Below, piece by piece: positions 1 through 5,875 of a DNA stretch of 5,892 nucleotides. This stretch comes from Acidobacteriota bacterium (GTDB lineage: Bacteria > Acidobacteriota > Terriglobia > Acidoferrales > UBA7541). A model generated the notes under the pieces. It worked only from the letters and a program-made list of their open reading frames with translations. It searched no databases and was not told where the DNA came from. Where the stretch lies: contig JAFAZL010000653.1 in the NCBI GenBank assembly GCA_019239815.1, positions 1 through 5,892 of the forward strand, in the 5' to 3' direction. Numbering within the stretch: the first letter of the stretch is position 1; each line of letters starts with the position of its first letter. The position numbers and the translations under genes are program-made.

Positions 1-225
1 TGCAAGTTGAGTCGTCTGCAAGAAATCACGAGCTCGGTGAACTCGTACCCGATCTTCTGACGAATCCTGCGATGGTTCCCACAGCGCGAGCAGCGCCCAA
101 CAGGTTGCTTCCACTCGGCTCGGTGTTTTCGGTCGAAATCCCCATCCCCCATCTGGATTCTGTGTTTCACGAAGAAACTTCAGGCAGACGCGAGCAGCAT
201 CTGAGTTGTCAATTTCTGAAGCCAT
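1..225 (-). CDS. Partial CDS: prenyltransferase/squalene-oxidase repeat protein, N-terminal 75 residues
   Basis: The reading frame is open from an ATG at 225-223 to the window edge, so only the first 75 residues are seen and the gene continues beyond position 1. Residues 12-50 form a classic alpha/alpha-toroid repeat: a helix ending in FLRETQNPDGGWGF (residues 18-30), then a gap and the helix RVEATCWALLALWE (38-51). The Q-x-x-DGGWG pattern followed by E-A/T-x-x-AL-AL is the QW-type motif of prenyltransferase beta subunits and squalene/hopene cyclases. A second repeat seems to begin at RARDFLQTTQLA (64-75). Such repeats occur in terpene cyclases but also in many uncharacterised bacterial proteins, so enzymatic activity cannot be inferred from this fragment; the catalytic region would lie outside the window. 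The start is uncertain: no good ribosome binding site precedes the ATG, and the frame stays open upstream to a stop at 358-360, with in-frame GTG codons at 267 and 273. It lies about 130 bases downstream of the sigma-54 activator on the same strand. Confidence 0.72.
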   Translation of the reverse strand, partial: MASEIDNSDAARVCLKFLRETQNPDGGWGFRPKTPSRVEATCWALLALWEPSQDSSEDRVRVHRARDFLQTTQLA

Positions 226-352
226 GGAATGAAAGCTAATCGAGCAGACAAGCCAAGTCCAGTCCACCGACACGAGAGGTTGCTTCAGAGAATCTGAATT
301 GGAAGGGAACTGAACCGCAAGTGCGGCCGTCTTGAGACTGGTGATGAGCTGC

Positions 353-1843
353 CTACATCACTGGCCCAAGCGGATAATCCTCTCGCCGCTCTGGGGCCGG
401 ATCGCCTTCGCCTTCTTGAATGCCAAGCTGGTTGATCAGCCGGTGCAGGTATCCACGCGCCACGCCCAGTGTTCGCGCACATTCTGCCTTGCGCCAGCCG
501 CATTCCCGCAATGCACGCAAAACCAGCGCCCGCTTGAATCGACGCACTTCGTCTTCATAGGAACGGCTGAGATTTGCCGTTTCCGCGATCGCTCCACCGG
601 TAGCAATTCCAAGGGTCATCGTTGTGCCACGCATCGATGACGGCAAGGCATCGACGTCCACTGTCTGATCTTCCGACAGCACAACCGCGCGCTGCACCAC
701 GTTCTCCAGCTCGCGGACATTGCCAGGCCAGTTGTGTTGCTCCAGAGCATTCAGCGCTTGAGGCGAGAATCGCCGCGCCTTCTTCTTGAACTGCTGCGCC
801 GACTTCGTCAGGAACTGTTGGGCGAGCAGCGGAATGTCGTCCCGGCGCTCGCGCAGTGGAGGTAGATGCAGTTGCACGACGTTCAAGCGATAGAAAAGAT
901 CTTCTCGGAACTTTCCCAGTGGCACCATCTCCGCTAAATTCCGATTCGTAGCGCAAATTAAACGAATATCGACGGCGATCGTCTTGTTGCTGCCCAGGCG
1001 TTCGAAATTTCGTTCTTGCAGTACGCGCAACAACTTCGGCTGTAACCCGATGCCGATGTCTCCGATTTCGTCGAGAAAAAGTGTGCCGTGATCGGCGGCT
1101 TCCACGCGTCCGCGACGAGTCATCATCGCCCCGGTGAAGGCGCCTTTTTCGTGACCGAACAATTCGTCTTCGACAAGGTTCTCGGGCAGGTTCGCGCAAG
1201 AGAATGCAACCAGCGGCCCCGCGCTTCGCCCGCTCAAATGGTGAATGGCGCGCGCCAAGAGTTCCTTGCCGGTTCCAGTTTCGCCCGTCACCAACACGTT
1301 CACGTCGCAAGGCGCGATTTTGCGCGCCAAGCTGAAAAGCTCCTGCATCGGCGCCGAAGTCCCAAGTAACTCATGCAGCCGCCCTGTCGGCCGAAGCTCG
1401 TTCGCGCGCAGCCGCTGAACCTCGCGCTCCGCCGCATGAAACCGATATGCTCGGCGCAAAATCAGCCGCACTTCGATCATGTTTGGCGGATTGGTGATGC
1501 TGTCTTCGGCGCCATGATTGATCGCACGGAAAAGCAATCCACGGTTGTCTTCTTCGTAGAGCACAACCATAGGCGGGTGCGTTGGCAACTTCCCGATGGC
1601 GTCCATCAAGCGAAGCATAGCTTCGTCATCGCCCTGGGTGTTGGCCGTTCGCAGGTCGAGCAAAATCACATCGCAGGCATCGCACACCAGTGCCGCCTGG
1701 TCCAAATTCCACTCCGCGATTGTTCGCGTAGAAAAGTCTTCGCCCAGCGCGCGCGCAATGGCGTCGCCGAGGCCCGAATCCTGTGTCAGAAAGCTAACTC
1801 GGATCACTTCTTTGTCCAACGTTTCGCTCTCCCGGAAGGCCAT
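353..1843 (-). CDS. Sigma-54-dependent transcriptional activator (NtrC family) with degenerate receiver domain
   Basis: This 496-residue protein has the three-domain layout of NtrC-type enhancer-binding proteins, which use ATP hydrolysis to open promoters held by sigma-54 RNA polymerase. Residues about 14-128 are a receiver-like domain, 156-395 the AAA+ domain and 432-474 a Fis-type helix-turn-helix. The AAA+ core is intact: Walker A GETGTGKE (187-194), GAFTGA sigma-54 contact loop (234-239), Walker B GTLFLDE (253-259), sensor I around N300, candidate arginine fingers R313 and R319 in FREDLFYRL, and sensor II WPGNVREL (372-379). The receiver keeps a possible acceptor Asp63 (VILLD) but lacks the usual acidic pair (QD at 21-22), has Tyr95 where Thr/Ser is usual and Asn118 in place of the conserved Lys (ITNPPN), so normal phosphorylation control is doubtful. 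No histidine kinase gene is adjacent. Start choice: the ATG at 1843 has only a weak binding site; a TTG at codon 9, preceded by GGGAG nine bases upstream, is a credible alternative and would barely change the domains. The target genes are unknown. Confidence 0.93.
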   Translation of the reverse strand: MAFRESETLDKEVIRVSFLTQDSGLGDAIARALGEDFSTRTIAEWNLDQAALVCDACDVILLDLRTANTQGDDEAMLRLMDAIGKLPTHPPMVVLYEEDNRGLLFRAINHGAEDSITNPPNMIEVRLILRRAYRFHAAEREVQRLRANELRPTGRLHELLGTSAPMQELFSLARKIAPCDVNVLVTGETGTGKELLARAIHHLSGRSAGPLVAFSCANLPENLVEDELFGHEKGAFTGAMMTRRGRVEAADHGTLFLDEIGDIGIGLQPKLLRVLQERNFERLGSNKTIAVDIRLICATNRNLAEMVPLGKFREDLFYRLNVVQLHLPPLRERRDDIPLLAQQFLTKSAQQFKKKARRFSPQALNALEQHNWPGNVRELENVVQRAVVLSEDQTVDVDALPSSMRGTTMTLGIATGGAIAETANLSRSYEDEVRRFKRALVLRALRECGWRKAECARTLGVARGYLHRLINQLGIQEGEGDPAPERREDYPLGPVM

Positions 1844-1996
1844 CAGAGACCCGCAACCAGAACTTCAGCTCTGACGAGACCCTTGCTCGGGTTCCGAACC
1901 ACAGCTCCCAAGCGACTGACTTTTCGTGCGCGACAACGAGGCCGAATCTAGCGGCTACGGTAGGCAGTCGATTGCTGTTCGAAACTGGGAGAACAG

Positions 1997-2020
1997 CCGT
2001 GTGCCTACATACATACACGG
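1997..2020. repeat. Inverted repeat CCGTGT-N12-ACACGG near the predicted transcription start
   Basis: A perfect 6+6 dyad with a 12-base centre that includes a short ACAT/ACATAC run. Its left arm continues as GTGTGC (1999-2004), the same hexamer found in the dyad at 2138-2156, so the gap contains three copies of this half-site. It overlaps the start predicted from the sigma-54-like element (about 2011), so a bound protein there could repress, or the RNA could fold near its 5' end. Short dyads of this kind do arise by chance. Confidence 0.3.
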
Positions 2021-2021
2021 G

Positions 2022-2038
2022 TGCATCCCAATGGCCAA
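2022..2038 (-). promoter_or_regulatory. Candidate sigma-54 (-24/-12) promoter of the activator gene
   Basis: On the minus strand this reads TTGGCCATTGGGATGCA. It has the invariant GG and GC separated by ten bases, the TTGGC of the -24 box, and TGCA at the -12 box. It departs from the YTGGCACGRNNNTTGCW consensus in the second half of the -24 box and by one T at -12. Transcription would start near 2011, leaving a leader of about 170 bases before the activator's ATG at 1843. The match is partial and chance occurrence in GC-rich DNA is possible; the supporting points are its place in a true intergenic gap, just upstream of a gene for a sigma-54 activator, and a dyad at enhancer distance. Confidence 0.35.
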
Positions 2039-2137
2039 GCGCTGGAATATTCCCACTTGAGGAAATCTCAACTAACTGGTCAAGAATCAATCGGGTGAAC
2101 TGTGGATAGAAATCGCCTGTGAAAATGCGGTTTCCGA

Positions 2138-2156
2138 GCACACGTCAAATGTGTGC
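2138..2156. repeat. Inverted repeat GCACAC-N7-GTGTGC, candidate activator-binding site
   Basis: A perfect 6+6 dyad with a 7-base centre (GTCAAAT). The half-site centres are about 13 bases apart, compatible with a dimeric helix-turn-helix protein such as a Fis-type activator. It lies roughly 100-120 bases upstream of the -24/-12-like element, the usual range for enhancers of sigma-54 promoters. It could also act as a hairpin after the TonB-like gene, but no T-run follows on the minus strand. The binding role is inference. Confidence 0.4.
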
Positions 2157-2213
2157 AAACTTCTTCTCGCTAGGGAGAGGTTTTACCTCACATCAGTTTT
2201 ATACGTTCTAGAA

Positions 2214-4064
2214 CTACTGAACCTGTGCTCCAACCTCGGTTGGAACTCCCACCAACACATCCACCGCAACTGCTTTCCCGTCCTTCAACGCCGGCTTAAA
2301 TTTCCATTTGCTGAATGCCACGCGCGCGGCATCGTCCATTCCCTGCAGCACGCCTTGGTACACTTTCAGTTCAGAAACGGAGCCATCGTCCGTAATCACG
2401 CCCTTCAACACGATCGGCTTGTTCTTCTTCTCGAACGGTACCGTCTGGCGTTTGAAATCGAACCGCGCCTGCACATCCGGAGGCACCACGCCCGTCTCCA
2501 TCCGCACCACGTTCGAACGCACTTGCTGCGGCTGCGCCGCTCCGCCTGACGGGCAATACTGCAAAGTCCAAGGTTGCCCCGGCATCGCCAAAAATATCGT
2601 GTAGATCTTTCCGCAGTGCAGCGCCCCGTAAACCTGCAATCCGCCGCCGCCCATTGGCCCCGACGAAACGACCAGCGCGTTTTTGCGCAAAACCACATTC
2701 GCCGGTACCGGATAGACCATCTCCCGGAAAATCGTGGCATCCAGCATTTCTGCGCTGCCTTTTCCGCCAGCTTCGCCATTGATGCTCAAGTTGCCATTCG
2801 AACCGCTGTTGCCGCCGCCGCCGCCCGAATACCCTTTGCCCACACCTGGCACTAAATCGCCGCCGCCGCCGCTAGCATGGCTGCCCGCATTGGAAACCCC
2901 GTTCGGGCTGCCATTCACCGCACCCGGTTGGCCGCCATTCGGCGCGATTGTGAAGTCGCCCCATCGATTGCCCGCAGGCATCTTCGCCAACTCCGCAACC
3001 TCCGACGGATCAACGCTAACCACGACGACTCCTTTGCCGTCTCCCGCCGTCTGAATCGGCTCTTCCTTCCCTGGCTTGCCGTTCGAACTCTCCGCGCTCG
3101 GCGCCGTTGGAGCCTCAGGCGCATTCGGTTCTCCGGCCCGATACTGATCGCCAAGATTCGAAGCCGTTGCGACTCCCGTCTCCGACAACGTCGGCGCATT
3201 CGCCTGCCCGATCTGCACCTGTGCCTGCTTCGGCCGCGACTCATTGATCGGCACGGCAAGATGCGGCTGCGCCACGGTCGGCGCTGCCAGATTCGTAGGA
3301 AGCGCCGCGTTCACGGCAGCCAAATTAGGCGCCATCGCCTTCTCAACACTGCGCCGTGCCTGCATCGGCCGCGAATCCTTCGCATCGATATGCGCTTTCG
3401 GCTTTGCAATCGCGGTCGTCGGGCCACCAACGATATTCGGCAGCTTCAAATCCATATTGATCTTCAAGTCGGGCGGCGTCGCCGGCTGATAGATCGTCTG
3501 CCTCTTGTTATCCGGTCGCACGGGCTTCGACACGATCACAATCTTCCGCGCGTCCGTTTCGCTCCCAAGCTTCTGCAGCAGCGCCTGCAATTGTCCCGAC
3601 CCCGGCTGCCCGCCATCACCCTTCGGCGTGATCTTCGGCAGTTTCGCGTTGGGACTTTCCTTCGGCAGCGTGTAGTAAATCATCCGTGGCTGTTCAATTT
3701 CGGCGTCCGCATAGGACGAGATCTCCTGCGATGCCACATAAGAAAGCCCCAGCGGAATCAGCAAAATCAGCCCAATGTGCAGCACAACCGACAGCGAAAT
3801 CGATCGACCCGAAAATCGAAACGGCAGTAGCGGCGTTTCTTTAAACAGTCGCACTGGCTCGCGAAACGTGGGCAAGTGCACGCGCTCAAACAGCGTGCCC
3901 AGCAAACTGAACCAGCTCGTCTTTTCGCGTTGACCCGAAACAGGGAATCGCGGCGCCCGCACTGTCGGCGTGATATGCAGCGCATTCCGCCGCGGAATCG
4001 TCGCCGACACGAGCGGACGCGCCCGCAGCGTCGTCAGTGTCGAGCTCTCACTTTGGAAGCTCAT
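2214..4064 (-). CDS. TonB-family energy transducer-like membrane protein with Pro/Ala- and Gly-rich linker
   Basis: This 616-residue protein resembles TonB, which spans the periplasm and passes energy from an inner-membrane proton-driven motor to outer-membrane transporters. Residues 1-87 form an unusually long, basic cytoplasmic leader. Residues 88-111 are a single uncleaved membrane helix that contains S92-x3-H96, matching the Ser/His spacing of the TonB helix that couples to ExbB/ExbD. A long low-complexity region (about 135-440) is rich in Pro, Ala, Asn and Gly, with GGGG runs near 399-402 and 413-417. Residues 441-510 form a distinct segment with two cysteines (C484, C504) flanking IYTIFLAMPGQPWTLQY. 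Residues 549-612 fit the TonB C-terminal domain (VLKGVITDDGSV, then DDAARVAFSKWKFKPALKDGK). The start chosen is the ATG at 4064, which overlaps the TGA of the upstream ATPase gene as ATGA. The longer frame from 4229 would overlap the ATPase by 169 bases and encodes nothing recognisable there. ExbB/ExbD and an outer-membrane partner are not seen, so the substrate is unknown. Confidence 0.85.
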   Translation of the reverse strand: MSFQSESSTLTTLRARPLVSATIPRRNALHITPTVRAPRFPVSGQREKTSWFSLLGTLFERVHLPTFREPVRLFKETPLLPFRFSGRSISLSVVLHIGLILLIPLGLSYVASQEISSYADAEIEQPRMIYYTLPKESPNAKLPKITPKGDGGQPGSGQLQALLQKLGSETDARKIVIVSKPVRPDNKRQTIYQPATPPDLKINMDLKLPNIVGGPTTAIAKPKAHIDAKDSRPMQARRSVEKAMAPNLAAVNAALPTNLAAPTVAQPHLAVPINESRPKQAQVQIGQANAPTLSETGVATASNLGDQYRAGEPNAPEAPTAPSAESSNGKPGKEEPIQTAGDGKGVVVVSVDPSEVAELAKMPAGNRWGDFTIAPNGGQPGAVNGSPNGVSNAGSHASGGGGDLVPGVGKGYSGGGGGNSGSNGNLSINGEAGGKGSAEMLDATIFREMVYPVPANVVLRKNALVVSSGPMGGGGLQVYGALHCGKIYTIFLAMPGQPWTLQYCPSGGAAQPQQVRSNVVRMETGVVPPDVQARFDFKRQTVPFEKKNKPIVLKGVITDDGSVSELKVYQGVLQGMDDAARVAFSKWKFKPALKDGKAVAVDVLVGVPTEVGAQVQ

Positions 4065-5350
4065 CCGTGGCGTTTCCCGACTGGCAAGAAGTGCGCGCGG
4101 CACGCTTGTTCCACGCTGCGTGCTGTGATGCGCGGTTCGACTCCCGCATATTTGGCCGCCCAGAAAATCTGATTGATCAGGTCGCGCGCATGACACTGCG
4201 CCAGGGATTGCCGCATATCGCGTAAGCACTGCACCACATACTCCGCGATGCCTTCATCGCACGGCACCATGCGGTTCTGGCATTCATGCTTAAAAATCTC
4301 CACAAACTGTTCCCGTGTTGCGTAGTCGACGCCAATCTTGTTCGGTATGCGGCGCAAAAATGCCTCATCCGCGAGCTGCGTCGGATCGAGGTTCGTCGAA
4401 AACACGATGAACAAATCAAACGGCACTTCAAACTTTCGTCCGCCCGGCAACGTGAAAAAATCCACGCGTCGATCGAGCGGCGTCATCCACCGATTCAGCA
4501 GCTCATCCGGCCGCATCCGCTGTCGCCCGAAATCGTCCAGGATCAGCACGCCGTTGTTGGCCTTCATTTGCAGCGGCGCCGTATAAAACCGGCTGATCCC
4601 GTTGAATTGCAAATCGAGCATTTCCGCCGACAATTCGCCGCCCGCCAGCACGCAAGGTCGCCGGCACAGCACCCACCGCCGATCCGATTCTCCCGCCACA
4701 TCGACCGAACTCGGAAAATGCACGCCCGGGTCGTACACCGACACAATCTGGTTGTCCACCACAACAGCATGCGGAATCCACACGCTGTCGTCGTACACCG
4801 CCGGAATCGTCGTCGCGATGCTCGTCTTTCCAGTTCCCGACGGCCCGTGCAAAAACATCGACGTGCCCGACACCAGTGCCGTCCCGACGCGATTCAACAT
4901 ATCCTGATCGAGCACCAGCTGATAAAACGCGCGCGAAATATCCGCCGGCTTCAGCGCGATCTTCTGCACGCTCTGCATCCCCACGCGCATCGTGTAATCC
5001 GCCAGTGACACCGGCGCCGGCCCGGTGTATTGATTGATCGCCATCAACTCCGCCGCGCGCTGCTTACCCTGCCCGCTCGCCACGATTACGTGGCTTCCCG
5101 CCGCCATGCGTTTTACTTCGCACAACTGCTCTTTGCGGAAAAACTGAAAAATCTCCTCGATCACTCCCAGGCTCAAGCACGTCCGCTCGCTCATCTCCAG
5201 CAGCGACATCTCGCCGTGTAAATACAAAATCTTCAGCGCCAGATCTTCCAGCAGTCCGCGCCGCACACCGGTGCGCTGCACCTGATGCGGCACCATCAGC
5301 GTCGTAACTTCCGCCCTCGCCATCCGTGCCGCTGTGTCTGTGCTTGCCAT
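4061..5350 (-). CDS. AAA+ ATPase with N-terminal winged-helix-like region
   Basis: Numbering is from the ATG at 5350 (429 residues). Residues about 32-92 are predicted helical with a winged-helix look (LEDLALKILYLHGEMSLLEM, then LGVIEEIFQFF). The AAA+ module follows: Walker A GPSGTGKTS (169-177), Walker B VLILDDFGR (268-276) with two adjacent acids, sensor I FSTNLDP (317-323, Asn320) and a likely arginine finger pair RR (333-334) in AFLRRIPNKI. ATP binding and hydrolysis are therefore expected; the substrate is not visible. To my recollection similar ATPases, uncharacterised, occur in several phyla, sometimes near pilus genes. There is no signal peptide or membrane helix, so it is cytoplasmic. 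Start choice: an in-frame TTG at 5374 would add eight residues and shorten the gap to the TadE-like gene from 36 to 12 bases; both starts have weak binding sites. The stop overlaps the TonB-like start by four bases, implying coupled translation. A role as a remodelling or assembly ATPase, or as a regulator through the N-terminal region, is inference. Confidence 0.85.
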   Translation of the reverse strand: MASTDTAARMARAEVTTLMVPHQVQRTGVRRGLLEDLALKILYLHGEMSLLEMSERTCLSLGVIEEIFQFFRKEQLCEVKRMAAGSHVIVASGQGKQRAAELMAINQYTGPAPVSLADYTMRVGMQSVQKIALKPADISRAFYQLVLDQDMLNRVGTALVSGTSMFLHGPSGTGKTSIATTIPAVYDDSVWIPHAVVVDNQIVSVYDPGVHFPSSVDVAGESDRRWVLCRRPCVLAGGELSAEMLDLQFNGISRFYTAPLQMKANNGVLILDDFGRQRMRPDELLNRWMTPLDRRVDFFTLPGGRKFEVPFDLFIVFSTNLDPTQLADEAFLRRIPNKIGVDYATREQFVEIFKHECQNRMVPCDEGIAEYVVQCLRDMRQSLAQCHARDLINQIFWAAKYAGVEPRITARSVEQACRAHFLPVGKRHG

Positions 5351-5386
5351 GTTTACCAGGGGTTCGAGACTCAATGCGCCATCCCG

Positions 5387-5875
5387 CTACTGCGTAATGA
5401 TGATCTGCGACTCACTGCTCATGTTAATCGTCCGTACTGGTATTAGAGGCGTGATGAACGCGAAGTTGTAACTCACCGTTACCTGCACAATGCAGCCGGG
5501 TTTTTCGTTCGCGGGACTGCTCCCTGCGACCGGGCAAAGCGGCGTTCCGTTGGGCGGCCTGAGAAAGTCGAGCGACGTCGTAAATTGATTCTGATCGAGT
5601 CCCATGCCGTTGACATTTTTGACAAAAGTGTCCACGGCGGTTTGATCGACAGGGCCTCCATTTAGATTGCCGCTGCGCACGCTCGCCCAACGCGTCGCCT
5701 CGCGCGCGATATACGAAACGTAGTGATACGTGTACAACGCGCGGGACATATCGATCACGCCAAACATCAACGCGAGCAGGACTGGCAAAATGAGCGCCTG
5801 CTCTACCAGCGTCACTCCGCGCTGCCGTGAATACATTCGCTTGCGCGTCGGTGCCACCAACCTCCACAGCCTCAT
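5387..5875 (-). CDS. TadE-like pseudopilin (Tad/Flp pilus-associated protein)
   Basis: This 162-residue protein matches the TadE-like family: a short basic N-terminus (KRMYSRQRG, 12-20), one hydrophobic segment (VTLVEQALILPVLLALMFGV, 21-40) and the typical follow-on helix IDMSRALYTYHYVSYIAREATRWASV (41-66). Gly20 is followed by VTLVE, so a Glu sits at +5 as in type IV prepilins; processing by a TadV/CpaA-type prepilin peptidase is plausible and would leave the hydrophobic helix as the mature N-terminus. The rest is a small outward-facing domain with two cysteines (C114, C128) that could form a disulfide. TadE and relatives are minor components of Tad (tight adherence) pili. Start: the ATG at 5875 has GAGGG about eight bases upstream; Met14 (MYSRQRG) is a weaker alternative. 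The gene is followed closely by the ATPase gene on the same strand. Whether it is TadE, TadF or a TadG-like shortened form cannot be told from sequence inspection. Confidence 0.88.
   Translation of the reverse strand: MRLWRLVAPTRKRMYSRQRGVTLVEQALILPVLLALMFGVIDMSRALYTYHYVSYIAREATRWASVRSGNLNGGPVDQTAVDTFVKNVNGMGLDQNQFTTSLDFLRPPNGTPLCPVAGSSPANEKPGCIVQVTVSYNFAFITPLIPVRTINMSSESQIIITQ

Larger units (their letters stand above)
1844..2213. other. Intergenic region with candidate regulatory sites, no convincing gene
   Basis: These 370 bases separate the TonB-like gene from the sigma-54 activator. The only open frame on the minus strand here starts with a GTG near 2141, runs 50 bases into the activator gene in another frame and shows no recognisable domain, so I do not call it. 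The stretch contains two dyads and a sigma-54-like element (listed separately), plus small palindromes GGAATATTCC (2044-2053), TTGAG-N5-CTCAA (2057-2071), GAGGT-TTT-ACCTC (2177-2189) and GTTCTAGAAC (2205-2214). None is followed by a T-run on the minus strand, so no intrinsic terminator for the TonB-like gene is evident. A weak sigma-70-like pair on the minus strand, TTGAGA (2071-2066) and TATTCC (2049-2044) with 16 bases between, matches the -10 consensus poorly. Confidence 0.6.

Noticed and set aside
252..266. GG-N10-GC element on the minus strand just upstream of the partial repeat-protein gene, like a sigma-54 promoter
   Set aside because: Beyond GG and GC, little of the consensus is present (TGGACTGGACTTGGC), and the predicted leader is only about 15 bases without a ribosome binding site. 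Noted because an activator gene is adjacent, but too weak to call.
315..326. Short hairpin CCGCA-AG-TGCGG after the activator stop, as a terminator
   Set aside because: Stem of five with a two-base loop and no T-run on the minus strand; not a credible intrinsic terminator.
1794..2141. Minus-strand open frame of 115 codons in the gap before the activator gene
   Set aside because: It starts with GTG without a clear binding site, overlaps the activator's 5' end in another frame and shows no recognisable domain. Kept as non-coding, though a small protein cannot be fully excluded.
2177..2189. Hairpin GAGGT-TTT-ACCTC after the TonB-like stop, as a terminator
   Set aside because: Short stem and no following T-run in the direction of transcription.
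2877..3830. Plus-strand open frame of 317 codons antisense to the TonB-like gene
   Set aside because: Very Arg-rich and repetitive translation, typical of the antisense shadow of a GC-rich gene with a Pro/Ala/Gly linker; no domain seen.
4065..4229. N-terminal extension of the TonB-like frame to a start at 4229
   Set aside because: It would overlap the ATPase gene by 169 bases, with a meaningless translation; the ATGA overlap at 4061-4064 gives a natural start.
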